From Amblyomma americanum (lineage: Eukaryota > Arthropoda > Arachnida > Ixodida > Ixodidae): a stretch of 64,000 bases of DNA. A program made the position numbers and the translations under genes. Under the pieces are notes generated by a model, which saw nothing but the letters and a program-made list of their open reading frames with translations, did no database searches and had not been told where the DNA came from. Numbering within the stretch: the first letter of the stretch is position 1; the number at the start of each line of letters is the position of its first letter. This document shows positions 20,556 through 30,625 of this stretch, piece after piece. The stretch lies in assembly GCF_052857255.1 (NCBI RefSeq), contig NC_135497.1:543048207-543112206 (forward strand), in the 5' to 3' direction.

Positions 20556-20602
20556 TGGCGATAGGCAGACGGCGTAATGATGGCGATAGGCAGACGGCGT
20601 AA
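20556..20602. repeat. 25-bp tandem duplication
   Basis: TGGCGATAGGCAGACGGCGTAA occurs at 20556 and again at 20581, with the period set by three extra bases (TGA). Two copies only. Confidence 0.9.
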
Positions 20603-20609
20603 ACTGGAG

Positions 20610-21245
20610 CTTTGGCCATGCACTCCGTTGTGCGATTCTCATTAGACGCCGGCAGTGTATCAATCAAACATGCCGATGTATCAATGAAAGGCTAATGGGG
20701 CATCGCAATTATGTATTAGGTTCATCTATCGCAAACCTGTTACCCAAAATAGAGGAAGCCCCCAAGATTGCAAAGATGAAAGAGAGAGGCGCAAGCACGC
20801 TTTCCGTGTCTCGCACGTACAATGACATTGCATTCACTTATGGCTTTGTCTAGTTCTTTATTGGCGCGTATTATTCATTGTCTTAATTCTTGCAGCTCTT
20901 ACAAGAGGGCAGCGCCTGCCTAAGCATTGTAAGACCTGAAAGCATGACGACAAAGAATTCACTCCACTTTTCTGCAGGACTAAGGTTATCGGATGCGACA
21001 GCGATAAGAAAGAACTTGAAGTTATCGAATCCTTGGAAATCGCGAGAATAGGGCCTGACAAATGTGTTTGCGAGGCTTCCGTACACCTGTACAGCAAGAA
21101 GTTGGAGGTCCTTGGATTGACGAGATGATTATGGCTTTTGTCTTTGTGGTTGGTGCGCATGTGCTTTGTTGTAGAAGGAAAGATGTGCTGGTGCATTAAA
21201 TTAGTTCTTCTCCCTTGTGCCCTGCTTTTTGCGCAGTTATTCATT
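20610..21245. other. Unassigned stretch
   Basis: A minus-strand frame at 20883-21086 (FKFFLIAVASDNLSPAEKW, then MLSGLTMLRQALPSCKSC) has protein-like composition, but I do not recognise a family. No repeat boundaries were found. Confidence 0.25.
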
Positions 21246-21249
21246 TTTT

Positions 21250-21835
21250 CCATAAATCATTGTTTGGACTCCGAGCAATCAGGACCTAGCAGAAAACGAA
21301 GCTGCAGACGCGACGGCCCGAGCACTCATACACCGGCCGTTCCGATTGGCTCGTGAGCACATGCAACCTGAAGGCAACTGATTAATATCCTTCAAAGACC
21401 TCACATCCTATTATAAGGATAGGCATCGCCTGTACCCAACCCCTGCAAAGGAACTGGGGAAGGCAAGCGAACGCGTTCTACTCAGATTATTCACGAATAT
21501 AATTGTGTACCCGGCAGTACTAAAATCCTTCGTTCCCGCGTTGACTGCTGGGTGCAAGGATTGTGGGGAGATGGCTGACACCTACCATATGGTATTGGCT
21601 TCCCAGCGCAGCTCAGCCTTCCCCCCCCCCCCCCCCACTCCAAACCTTGCAGAGAGGAATGGGAGGCGGCCTTGCTTGGCTGCTCGGACCATCTGGCCCT
21701 AAAGGCTTTGGTCAATAGGACTAAACTAGCGGCTTCGGCCAATGGGGTCCCGGAATAAAAACTCCGCCCATTTAGGGGCTCTTTAAAGAGCCTCACCTCT
21801 TTTATTCAATGAAGGCTTTTCACCACCACCACCAA
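21250..21835 (+). mobile_element. LINE 3' end with RNase H terminus and CAC tail
   Basis: Coding begins inside the end of RNase H (VWTPSNQDLAENEAADATARAL, 21270-21335). It continues as a post-RNase H tail (LISFKDLTSYYKDRHRLYPTPAKEL, about 21380-21460, and CKDCGEMADTYHMVLA, about 21555-21605). The element ends at about 21821-21833 in CACCACCACCACC. The tail type matches the full-length LINE at 24890, suggesting the same superfamily. A C-homopolymer (21621-21636) falls within the coding remnant. Strongly 5'-truncated. Confidence 0.7.
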
Positions 21836-22850
21836 GAATATTTCGGGTGGCCAAGCTCCACGAAGAGAGGGGGAGCCATTGTAACCAAAGTTGGAGTAAA
21901 ACCGTATAGATGTCCCCCGCAAAAGGTGCAGGTAGTTAGGGATGAGTCCCCCCTGACAGAAAACATGCACCCGGAATATACCAAACACAGGAGGCAAACG
22001 CGAGTGGCGGAATTAGAAAGTAGATTCCGCAAAATTTCGGCCTATGTAGACGCGGCTGTAGGTGGTGGCGGTTTTACGGTGGTAACGGTCGTCAACGGCC
22101 GGGGCGATCCCGCGACAGCTGCCACTTCGCGCGCTCGGAGCATAGAAGTTGCCGAGGAAATTGTGGACGCGTTTGCTTGCGTTGGAACGCAAGCGAAGCT
22201 TGTCATCAGTGATAGCAAAACTGCTATACATAATGTTAGCAAGAGAAGGATCTCGTCCTTAGTGGCCAGAATCCTAGGCCAGATAAGGTTAGATAGGAAA
22301 GTTCAAATAATTTCAACTCCGACACACGAAGGCGTCCCCGGCAATGAGGCGGCCCACGAGCTGGCTCGACATCACTACTGCGGAGCCGCTACAGGGCCCC
22401 TCAATGACCGAGGGAGCGGAGAGCGCATCGCAAAATATGAGAAGATCACGCAGCATTATAGTATGAAGCGTAGACTGGTACCCCCGCCAAACCCGAAATT
22501 TGACAACAGCCAAGCAGCCGCGTGGAGGCTAACCACATGTTCCCCGAGACCAGGAGCGATAAATGTAATCTCTCTGACGCGAGAGGGACCCTCTACCACA
22601 TAGTATAGGAATGCACGTACTCTCCCGGGGGACGCACAATATGCACAATAGAGACACCTGGGGGACCATGCTACGCCGGTCGGACCCAGAGCTTTAGCTC
22701 CTGCTCGTCCAACTGGCTGAAGAGGCTGCTGGGACCCAACACCTCCCAGTCTGAATCTGAGGCGGCGGCACCCGACTCGTGACCTGCGTGTCGGGGGTCG
22801 GTAGACAACCTTATTTGTTGCACATTAACGTTCATTCCATCCATTCATCC
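21836..22850 (+). pseudogene. LINE ORF2 3' part: RNase H domain and tail
   Basis: The open frame to 22603 starts with a pre-RNase H segment (MHPEYTKHRRQTRVAELESRF). The RNase H domain follows: YVDAAV (first aspartate), a glutamate in SIEVAEEIVDA, VISDSKTAIHN (third acidic residue) and the C-terminal STPTHEGVPGNEAAHELAR, which keeps the H-x-G-x-x-GNE signature. The tail has KYEKITQHY and NSQAAAWRLTT. Further coding and a 3' UTR ending in ATTCCATCCATTCA lie at 22604-22850. The RT is missing, so the copy is 5'-truncated directly against the preceding LINE end. RNase H removes RNA from the cDNA hybrid. Confidence 0.8.
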
Positions 22851-23004
22851 ACCACCTGGGGATCTTTAAAGTGCACTGACATCACTCAGCACACGACCGC
22901 CTTGGCGTTTCGCCTCCATCGAAACACCGCCACGCGGTCGAGTTTGAACCCGGGTACTCTGGATCAGTAGCCGAGCGTTCTAACCACTCAGCCACCACGG
23001 CGGG
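22851..23004 (-). mobile_element. Ruka-like SINE, tRNA head and body start
   Basis: The minus-strand head reads CCGCCGTGGTGGCTGAGTGG with a B box GTTCAAACTC. It ends at CCCAGGTGGT, so the 3' half is missing. It lies against the LINE 3' end at 22850. Confidence 0.85.
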
Positions 23005-24087
23005 TTCATCCCTCTTCTTTTGCAAACACGCGCGTGCGTCGTGACATGCATCGCGGTTGTCTCCTTCGAGGCGTTTCACTGGTGCCGCTGCCTCGTTTTC
23101 CGTCTGCTTCTGCCTGCTCTATACAGCTTACCTCTGCGTGGCACTGGCTCCTTTATTCGCGCGCTCCTCACGCTGACATCTTTTGCGTCTGCTCTTTCAA
23201 TCTTTTCTCTCGCGTTTCATGGATATCCTTGTAGTGAGTATTAGTAGTGCATGAGCAAAATGGTAAGGTACGCCAGGTTTAACGCCAGGCATCTGCAGAT
23301 GAGCTTTGAGAGAGAGCGTAGTAGTGCAACTTGGATTAATATCGGCCACTTGGTGGTCTTTAATATGCTCTGACATCACACAACTCCCATAGACTGTTCG
23401 TATTTAGGAAATTTACTCAACTAAGCTTGGAAGGTGCAGCAATGTTGGCAGAATAGTAGTTCACTGCTGCGCGAACAACTTTCGTTTGCCATATCCTGGT
23501 TAACAGCCAGCGACGAAACAGCTCATCGCCTACCCACCACGTTAGCAGGACTGTAGATTATGAGATTCTCACGTCTGCCGTGCCGTCTGCGTACCGGCGA
23601 CCTCATGGGATCGCTCGTCGTCTGCGTGCCCCTGTCGAGTCATGTTCAATGTACACTCAGGAGAAACCTCAAAAACGACGCCGGCGGCGCGCAGAGGACC
23701 GGGCAGCGAGCGAGATCAGAGGGCTGCTTCCTTCATTAAACATGTATTCTGGCGGAGTTGGTTTCAAGGTACGTAATAGTAACACATGAAAACGAAAAGA
23801 ACCGAAATGCGAACACAAGAAGAAACCTTCATATCGCGCTGCTGGAGAAATAAAGGCGAGGTTTATTAATACATCTAAAGTAGAGTGATCGCGTCTTTAG
23901 ACTAAAATTAGCCTGCGCTTGTACTAAGCTTCTCACCACTAAGATCGTGTCGTGGTGCTGTTCGTGATAAAACTGTCTTGTCCGCGTTTAATTAATAGCG
24001 AACGCTTCATCGGCCAACTCATCAAAATTAAAGTCATCTTAGAAAAACGTATCGCACGCAAAGCGATAAACACGATTTAAAAAAAAT
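23005..24087. other. Unassigned stretch
   Basis: No domain or repeat recognised. The frame 23580-23789 is arginine-rich and without motif. Confidence 0.3.
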
Positions 24088-24382
24088 GATAATAATAATA
24101 TTTGGCTTTTAGGGAAGGTAAATGGCGCAGTATCTGTCTCATATATCGTAAGGGAAGGGACAAGGGAGGGAGTGAAAGAAGAAGGGAAGAAGGAGGTGCC
24201 GTAGTGGAGGGCTACGGATTAATTTCGACCACCTGCGGATCTTTAACGTGCACTGACATGCACAGCACACGGTCGCCTTAGGGTTTCGCCTCGATCAAAA
24301 CGCAACGGCTGCGGTCGGGTTCGAACCCGGGAATTCTGGATCAGTATTCTAGCGCCCTAACCACTAAGCCACCGCGGCGGGG
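24088..24382 (-). mobile_element. Ruka-like SINE, near full length
   Basis: The head is at 24382 (CCCGCCGCGGTGGCTTAGTGG), with B box GGTTCGAACCC, the body, and an ATT-rich tail at 24088-24105. The GGCGCGGTTCAGGTGTCC block is deleted. It keeps both RNA polymerase III internal promoter boxes. Confidence 0.92.
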
Positions 24383-24400
24383 TAAGCTCGATAAATTGAA

Positions 24401-24645
24401 AATTGGTTTTGGGGATAGGAAATGGCACAGTATCTGTGTCACATATCGGCGGACACCTGAACAGCGTCGTAAGGGAAATAATAAAGGAGGGATTAAAAGA
24501 AGAACGGAGGAAAGAGGTGCCGTAGTGGAGGGCTTCGGAATAATTTCGACCACCAGGGGATTTTTAACGGGCACTGACATCGCAAAGCCCAAGGGCGCCT
24601 ATGCGTTTCGCCTCCTTCAAAACGCTACCGCCGTTGAGTTGCGAG
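24401..24645 (-). mobile_element. Ruka-like SINE, head missing
   Basis: Runs from CCAATT at 24401 through GACGCTGTTCAGGTGTCCGCC and the purine-rich block (GAGGGATTAAAAGAAGAA on the plus strand) to the start of the tRNA-like part. The head is degraded or lost near 24640. It stands almost head to tail with the previous copy. Confidence 0.85.
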
Positions 24646-24750
24646 AGAATCGTCTCATGAGTCAAAACACGATACTGCAGCACCACCGCATGCTCACAGC
24701 GCGACTTAGGTGTCCACTGACCTAGCGACAAAATCATACTCTACACATTA

Positions 24751-24889
24751 CCCGGCCGGGTGGCGCATTGGTTATGACGCTCGGCTACTGATCCGGAACT
24801 ACCGGCTTCGAGCCCAACCACGGCAGCTGCGTTTTTATGGAGGAAAAACGCCTAAGGGCCAGTGTGCTTTCCGATGTCAGTGCACGTTA
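24751..24889 (+). mobile_element. Ruka-like SINE, left half (split by LINE)
   Basis: The head reads CCCGGCCGGGTGGCGCATTGG, then TACTGATCCGG, a damaged B box (GCTTCGAGCCC), CTGCGTTTTTATGGAGG and TCAGTGCACGTTA. The sequence stops at 24889 where a LINE begins. The remaining half of the same SINE resumes at 30444. Confidence 0.88.
24877..24889. repeat. Target-site duplication of the 5.55-kb LINE, left
   Basis: TCAGTGCACGTTA is repeated exactly at 30444-30456. The duplicated bases belong to the SINE into which the LINE inserted. Confidence 0.92.
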
Positions 24890-25246
24890 GTGGTGGTAGT
24901 GGAAACTTTATTGCATACAATGGAGTTTTGGACGCGGAGGTCCTTGGACCTCCGCGCGGCCCCAATGCACTCAAACTTTCATGTCCCGGAGGCTCATAAC
25001 GCTGGCAGCCCGGCCTGTGGCGATGGCTTGCTTGGCCGGCTCCTTGGAGCGCAGTAGGGTCTCCCAAGCCTCCCAAGTGGTAAGGTGCTCGAGGCCCCAC
25101 GGGGGAGGATCTGCCGGGCAGAGGAAAAGGATATGATCAAGAGTGGCTTTGGGGTGGTGGCAGTGGGTACAGGAGGGGTTTGTGACGACTTGGTGACAGC
25201 GCGAGCGTATATAAGGGGAGGGTAAGGTCGGTGCTTGGGGCCGCCT

Positions 25247-25745
25247 TCAAAGTGTTTGATGATAATTGTAGAGAGGGATGGGGTGGGGGTATAGCTGACG
25301 CTCGGCTTTGCAGGCCTGCGTCAGTTCACTGAAGGAATGCATGCGCTCCAGTGACAACCCCAGATCGGAGGCCGCCGGTGCCGGTTGAGAGAACCTCGGG
25401 GCTAAAGCGCTGGCAGCCTCGTTTCCGGGATTCCCGGAGTGGGCAGGCACCCATATGAGCTCCATGTGGCCGGGCGGGTGTGCGGCGAGGGAGTTCAATA
25501 TGCGAAATGCAGGGACGTGAACTCTCCCGCGGGCGAAATTTAGTATGGCAGGTTTAGAGTCCGATAGTATATACAGGGCCTCCGTGCGCGTGATGGCTAG
25601 GGTAATAGCGGCCTCTTCAGCCTCCTCCTAAGTGGCAGTGGGGGATATGTGAAGGGTAGCAATCGGTTGTAGGGAGGGGTTTGTGATGGCTACAACCTCG
25701 TCCTCGGCCGTGCATGCGGCATCCACCCAAACGGCATCCCGTTTC
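25247..25745 (-). pseudogene. LINE ORF2: RNase H domain and start of tail
   Basis: On the minus strand: RDAVWVDAA (first aspartate, about 25735), EEAEEAAITLA (glutamate), YILSDSKPAILNF, and WVPAHSGNPGNEAASALA (about 25400-25450) with the H-x-G-x-x-GNE signature. One in-frame stop interrupts the segment before EEAEEAA (CTTAGG in the plus sequence near 25630). Downstream reads FSELTQACKAERQLYPHP. The catalytic set is otherwise complete. The cysteine-histidine tail (CTHCHHPKATLDHILFLC) follows in another frame at about 25110-25170. Confidence 0.85.
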
Positions 25746-25750
25746 ATGTC

Positions 25751-27300
25751 TTAGTGTTTGTGGAGCGCCTGTGCGCGAGCTCTGCGGCGGGGTTCGTGGT
25801 AGGTGGGGAGCATATTTTTAGGGAGAAGTTTAATGAGTAGTTCGCGGGGAATGTAGTGGGGGACCAGGAGCTGTGTGGGATCCGTGGCTGGTATCCTGAT
25901 GCCGAGGGTGTGCAGGATGTGTCTGCCGGTGGTGGTTCTCGCGAGACTTATATATTGTGTCTGTCGGTGGGCCTCGATAAGCTCACCAATCGTGTTGTGT
26001 AGGCCTAGATGGAGGCGTAAAGGATTGGGCAAGTTGGTCAGACATGCTTAACGGAATACTGGCGCAGATCAAGTGACAGGACAGCAGGAGAGTACAAACA
26101 CACACAAGCGCCAGGCGTTTTTCGGTTGAGGTTTTTAGGGGTAGGTGTAGAGCTGTCTTAAATGCTGTTCGGATCATGGCATCAAAGGTGGAGATTTCTG
26201 TGGCCTGGAGTTTCAGGTAGAAGTGCGTGAAAAGAAAGCGGCTGAGGACGAAGGCATAAATGAGACGACATAGGTCATGCTCCTTCATGCCCCGGTGGTG
26301 TCCAGAAACTCTGCGGATTAGGTGGGATATCGACGCCGCCGTCTGCTTGAGTTTCTGGATGGTGAGAGTGTTTTTCCCGTTGTTCTGGATGTGTAGGCCC
26401 AGTACCCGGAGAGTGTGTACCTCCAGGATTTACCGGTTTTCCAGTTTCACCGTTATGGGGGCTATGGGCAGTTTCGGGTTGTGGGGCGGAGTATGAGGAG
26501 CGCCGATTTCTCCAGAGAGCATGAGAGTCCGATACTCCGCGCATGTGTTTGGATGAATGTTGCTGCCGACTGCAGAGTATTCTCTGTCTCCGTCACTGCC
26601 ATGGGTGGTCCATAGAGTGATGTCATCAGCATAGGGTGTATGCCGAAGGTGAGGGATAGTTTGTAGTTTGCGGGAAAGGGGGATGAGTGTGACATTGAAG
26701 AGGAAAGGGAAGAGGACAGATCATTGGGGGTGCCAACCCCACTAAGGGTGTATGGATGGGATGTGTGGGGACCGAAGTGAATTTCGGCCGTGCGGTTTGT
26801 AAGGAATGCTTGAATATAGGTCTTGGAGAGATTCAAGGCGAGGACAGCTTTTGTGTGGTCTGGTATGAGGGGTCAAAAATATTCTGTGTGAGCTGGAGCA
26901 CGGCGTCCTGCGCCGACAGGTGGAGACGAAGCCCACCATGATGTGCGGATAGAGGTCTTACTTCGTCATGTGTTGGGTGTGTCGGGCGAGTGCGACATGC
27001 TCCAAAAGGTTGCCCAGGCATGCTGTTAGTGAGATGGGACGAAGATTTGCAGGTGTAAGGGGTTTGTGGGGCTTGGGTATTAATACGATTTCGGCGTGAC
27101 GCCAGGATTGCGGAAGGGTGCCCTCGTGCCAGCATATGTTGAAGTACCCCGTGAGCTGGGCAATCGACTGATCGTCCAAATTGCGGAGCATGCTATATGA
27201 GATACGGTCAACTCCTGGAGTGGAGTTAGAGCGGAGAGTCAGGAGGGCCGCTCTGACTTCTGTTTCCGTAATCTCTGCGTCGAGATTAGAATTCGGCATG
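25751..27300 (-). pseudogene. LINE ORF2: reverse transcriptase
   Basis: RT motifs occur in order on the minus strand but in several frames: RSNSTPGVDRISYSMLRNL and WRHAEIVLIPKPHKPLTPANLR followed by PISLTACLGN (27060-27250), then a palm segment, SLTFGIHP, and the active-site YADDITLW at about 26610-26633. The thumb and connection (EARRQ-type and NPLRLHLGLHNTIGELIEAHR, 25950-26032) lead into PKNMLPTYHEPRRRARA before RNase H. At least three frameshifts are needed. A segment at about 26040-26115 does not fit the LINE and may be a small insertion. Confidence 0.8.
26040..26115. mobile_element. Possible small Penelope-terminal insertion in the RT
   Basis: GACAGGACAGCAGGAGAGTACAAACACACACAAGCGC breaks the LINE thumb region between coding that reads LKTSTEKRL and NPLRLHLGL. 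Similar strings occur at Penelope ends elsewhere (44490-44530). Size and edges are uncertain. Confidence 0.3.
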
Positions 27301-27539
27301 CCGGCATAGGGGGCAGGGGGTTTTCAGGTACCGGGAGTTGTATGTGTGTTCCTAAATATGCCGATTAGTGTGTCGGGAGAAAGGTCATTCCTGTGTATAA
27401 GGCGTGTGACGTGGTGTTGTGTGGCTGTTTTGGATTGTGTGGGGTCAATTAAGTGACGAAAGAGTTGCGAACTGCGTTTGGAGGACAGATTGCCAGCCAT
27501 ACTGTCGCAAATCTGTCCCCAGTTGGATCGGCAGAGCTC

Positions 27540-28490
27540 CTAAGAGTGATCAGTAATTTGTGTTTGCAGTGCGGCTAGCCGCTTTTTAAGGGTCTCATTG
27601 AGCTTTTGCCCTTTCCAGCGCTCTAGGATGCTATGGTGGGCCTTCCATAGGTAGGCCAGGCGAGCGTCGAGGGTGGGCGTATGTGGTGTGGTGTCAAGCG
27701 TTCGAGTATGTGCGGAGACATTGTTCATGAGTGATGACACCCACTGGTCGATGTCTCTACTAGGGGCGTCAGGAAAGGCCGTTTGTGTGGCGCGGGCCGC
27801 ATCCCAGTTGGTGAGTTGGCGTTAGGTGAAGGGTCGTTCTTTGTTTGTACGGTACTGTAACGAAGAGGATGTAATGATCGCTCCCTAATGTGTGATGTTT
27901 GTGTTCCACGTAATACCCGCAAGGTTGCGGCTCAGTGTCAAGTCCGGGCTGGTCTCCGCGCTGACACTGTTGCCAATTCTCGTGGGAATGTTAAAGTTGT
28001 TGTGTATTGTGAGGCAGAGCTGTTGTACCAAGGACCAGAGTCGCCTTTCTCGTCCCGTGGTGATGCGGTATACCAGTCAGTATGCAGACTGTTGAAGTCC
28101 CCTCGGATAATCAATGGATGCTTGCCTGCAATACGATGGTAAATGCGCAGTAGCGTTTCAAATGAAGCTATCGTATGAGACGGTATGTGATATATATTTG
28201 CATTAAAAATAGATGGTGTGGAGTGTGCATCTCGTAAGATTTCTGTGATCACGCAGGGCGTCTCGGACGTGATCTGATGCGTTTGATGTGTAATAGAGCG
28301 ATGTATGAATGTGGAAGCCCTGGGTGTATTCGTTGCGTCCAAGTGAGCGGATGTGTAGCTAGGAAGTGTTGCAGGGGCATGTGTGTCCTGAAGGAGGAGG
28401 ATGTGGGGCGTGAGAAGTGTGGGGAGGAGGAGTTGGAGGGGTGCGCGTTTGCCCCGGAAGCGGCGGCAGTTCTATTGCAGAATTGATAAG
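27540..28490 (-). pseudogene. LINE ORF2: APE-type endonuclease and linker
   Basis: The start of ORF2 is visible on the minus strand near 28480: an LQ-stop-NC sequence where the APE motif QWNC is expected (a TGG-to-TAG type change), then RGKRAPLQ, LLLQDTHA, IYHIPS and IIRGDFNSLHTDW (GDFN at 28091-28102). The linker frames (27540-27740, 27725-27922) hold KAHHSILERWKGQKLNETLKKRLA. The endonuclease nicks the target. Both the early stop and frameshifts inactivate it. Confidence 0.8.
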
Positions 28491-28493
28491 GAA

Positions 28494-29051
28494 TTAGGTG
28501 GTCGCCCCGCCATACTGTAGCTTGGGTGGGTGACGGTAGGTGGGTTGGGTAGGGGTTCTTTGGGGTAGGTGGGCGGGATGTATGGGGAGATTGGGTAGCT
28601 GCAGCGAGGGAAGGACCTGCTCTATTGTTTGGAGGCGGGTGTCGTACCGTGCGAGGCTCATCTCAAGGGTGTGCACCATGCGCGTAAATGCCGCTTCAAT
28701 TTGTTGCTCGAAGCGTTGGGACAGGTGGTCGACGAAGTGATTAAATTTTGCCTCGCGACGCGTGCTCATTTCGGCGAGTTTAGCGTCCATGCGGGCCTCT
28801 AGGAATTGAAGGTCGGTTTGGGTGACGGGTGGTTTCTCTGGTGCGCGTTTTTTCTTGGGTGGGGGTGAGGTGGAGGTCTGGGAGTCCAATTGTTTCATGT
28901 TTTCAGTGGGTGTTTGAGGTACCAGCGTGGGTTGCGTGGGAGGGACTATTGACGGAAGCGGTAGAGGGGTAGAGGTGGGGGTCTTGATGAGAGTGGCATG
29001 ACGACTCACCTCCTCTCGCAGGGCCTGTAGCTCCCGATCACGGGGGTCCAC
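28494..29051 (-). pseudogene. LINE ORF1 C-terminal half (proline-rich, coiled coil)
   Basis: A 185-codon minus-strand frame. It starts inside ORF1 (RDRELQALREEVSRHATL, helical) and passes through a proline/threonine-rich linker with PPPKKKRAPEKPP. A long helical segment with heptad-like spacing follows (LEARMDAKLAEMSTRREAKF, then RFEQQIEAAFTRMVHTLEMSL), and the end is proline-rich (HPAHLPQRTPTQPTYRHPP). Coiled-coil multimerisation and RNA binding are usual for LINE ORF1 proteins. The stop lies a few bases before the ORF2 start. Confidence 0.75.
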
Positions 29052-29229
29052 CTGTGTGGGCGGGGGGTTGAGGGCTTGCTGGTAGCTTTGAGCCTTTTGC
29101 CTGCTACTCTGTCTGCCCAGGAAAGTTGTGGAGGTTGTTGGTCCTGGCGGCGACGAGACGATGAGCGAGACTTGCTAGAGCGACGAACGCTGGCACGGTC
29201 CGCGTCTCGCTCCGGTGTACGGCAGGTGT

Positions 29230-29960
29230 GCGGATGCAGTGAAGCGAGTGGTGAGCGCCGTCAACTCGCTTTGCAACCTTTAGTACCCGTCAGGTGGGCG
29301 CCTCCACAGAGTATGCAGGCTGAGGTGCATGTCGGGGTGTCCTCTCGGGGGTGCGTGATACCGCAACTTGAACAGTTGTGCGTACGCTGAAACTTACACA
29401 CAACCGCGCGATTCCCTGGTTTTCTAGACTTTGTGCAAGCATCCAGGCGTCCCCTATATAAAGTGCAGTTGTGGAGTCCGCCTCCGTAGGAGATGGTTCG
29501 GGGCACTGTACCCGCTCGGAAGGTGATGAGGATCGAACGGGTCTGTCCCATGCGGCGCGCATCAATGATGCGGAGGCATCAATGCCAGAGTTGCCCGTGA
29601 TGAGGTCATCAAGAATCTGTGCTGGGGTTTCTTCCCAGTAGGCGTTAGTGATTACACCTCTTACTGCACCATCCGGGGGGGGGGGGGGGGGGCTTATGTA
29701 GGCGGTGACGGTGTAGGCTTGGGTTCGAATTGAGATTTGTTTGGTGGGGACCAGGCGCAGCGCGTCGGCTTGATGCGGGGCACTCATAGTGCAGGTGTTG
29801 TTTAGGGGATGGATACGCAAGTTGGTGGCGTCCGGGTCTTGGAGGTCCTTGGCTGCAGTTATCAGGGCCAGGCGAAGCTGGCATTGTTGAAGATCGTTTA
29901 AGTCCCCCGTTGGAACTAAACGCTATCTTTTATGCGTAGTCAGGCAACCGCGGCTGGCGT
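29230..29960 (-). pseudogene. LINE ORF1 N-terminal half with zinc knuckles
   Basis: Upstream coding reads LNDLQQCQLRLALITAAKDLQ, then RLVPTKQISIRTQAYTVTAYI, then VRGVITNAYWEETPAQILDDL. After a frame change comes RMGQTRSILITFRAGTVPRTISYGG, a cysteine cluster, and CILCGGAHLTGTKGCK (about 29265-29315), a CCHC-type knuckle, preceded by CSSCGITHPREDTPTC. These domains bind nucleic acid. The frame is broken near the G homopolymer at 29675-29692 and again before the knuckles. Confidence 0.78.
29675..29692. repeat. G homopolymer (18) within ORF1
   Basis: It encodes prolines on the minus strand, and the ORF1 frame keeps polyproline across it. Its length probably varies and could cause a frameshift. 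Confidence 0.95.
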
Positions 29961-30443
29961 TGCGACTTTGGCGCCATGAGACGCGTCGCGCGCAGCTGGG
30001 ACGCTTGTTGTACTTAATCTTCAGGTCGTGAGCCGGTGGTGGCGTTCGCCTGATCCTGGATTTTCGGTGCTCTTTTTTGATGGGCGGGTAAGCTCAGGAT
30101 ATGGTTCCAGTCCCTGGGATCGTAGTCCTTCGGGTTGATTGTCTCTCCTATCACGTGGACCTCCATACTTTCGATGTACGGGAGGTCGAAGCGGTTTAGG
30201 CTTAGCGCACAGTGGCGCGAGGCCCAGTGCGGCAGCTGATTGGCAAAGGGCGGTTTTCGGCCCGTGGGCCCACTTAGGTTGGACCGAAGGCCACCAAATT
30301 TGAAAAGATGGTAGCGCTCATCTTTACGAACGGTGCAGTGAAGAGACAGGCACTGCGTGGGTCGAAATACGGACGAAATCGCCGTGCTTATGCAGAGCCG
30401 ACGCGAAGCGCGTTCGCACTGGCCGGCCCCCTCGCGGCCTCTC
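29961..30443 (-). promoter_or_regulatory. Probable LINE 5' UTR / internal promoter region
   Basis: About 480 bases lie between the ORF1 start and the 5' target-site duplication, with no coding motif. In full-length LINEs this position holds the internal promoter; no specific element was identified. Confidence 0.45.
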
Positions 30444-30456
30444 TCAGTGCACGTTA
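30444..30456. repeat. Target-site duplication of the 5.55-kb LINE, right
   Basis: Exact copy of 24877-24889, at the 5' border of the LINE. Confidence 0.92.
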
Positions 30457-30625
30457 AGGATCCTCAGATGGTCGAAATTACTCAGGAGCCCTCCACAACG
30501 GCACTTCTTTCTTCCTTTCTTCTTTCACTCCCTCCTTTATCCCTTCCCTTACGGCGCGGTTCAGGTGTCCAACGGTATATGAGACAGATACTGTTCTGTC
30601 CTTTCCCCAAAAAACCAATTATACT
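30444..30625 (+). mobile_element. Ruka-like SINE, right half (split by LINE)
   Basis: Picks up where 24889 ends: TCAGTGCACGTTAAGGATCC, then TGGTCGAAATTACTCAGGAG, CACTCCCTCCTTTATCCC, GGCGCGGTTCAGGTGTCC and AACCAATTATA. With the left half it makes one nearly complete SINE. Confidence 0.9.

Larger units (their letters stand above)
24890..30443 (-). mobile_element. Apparently full-length LINE (ORF1 + ORF2) inserted into a SINE
   Basis: On the minus strand the element has a 5' UTR (about 30443-29960), a gag-like ORF1, ORF2 with APE endonuclease, RT, RNase H and a cysteine-histidine tail, and a 3' UTR ending in ACTACCACCAC at 24890. Both borders are fixed by a perfect 13-bp target-site duplication inside one SINE. 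The length (5554 bp) and the presence of sequence upstream of ORF1 argue that the 5' end is intact. Domain order is that of the I/R1/LOA group. Scattered frameshifts and stops inactivate this copy, but the conserved motifs suggest moderate age. Confidence 0.9.
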
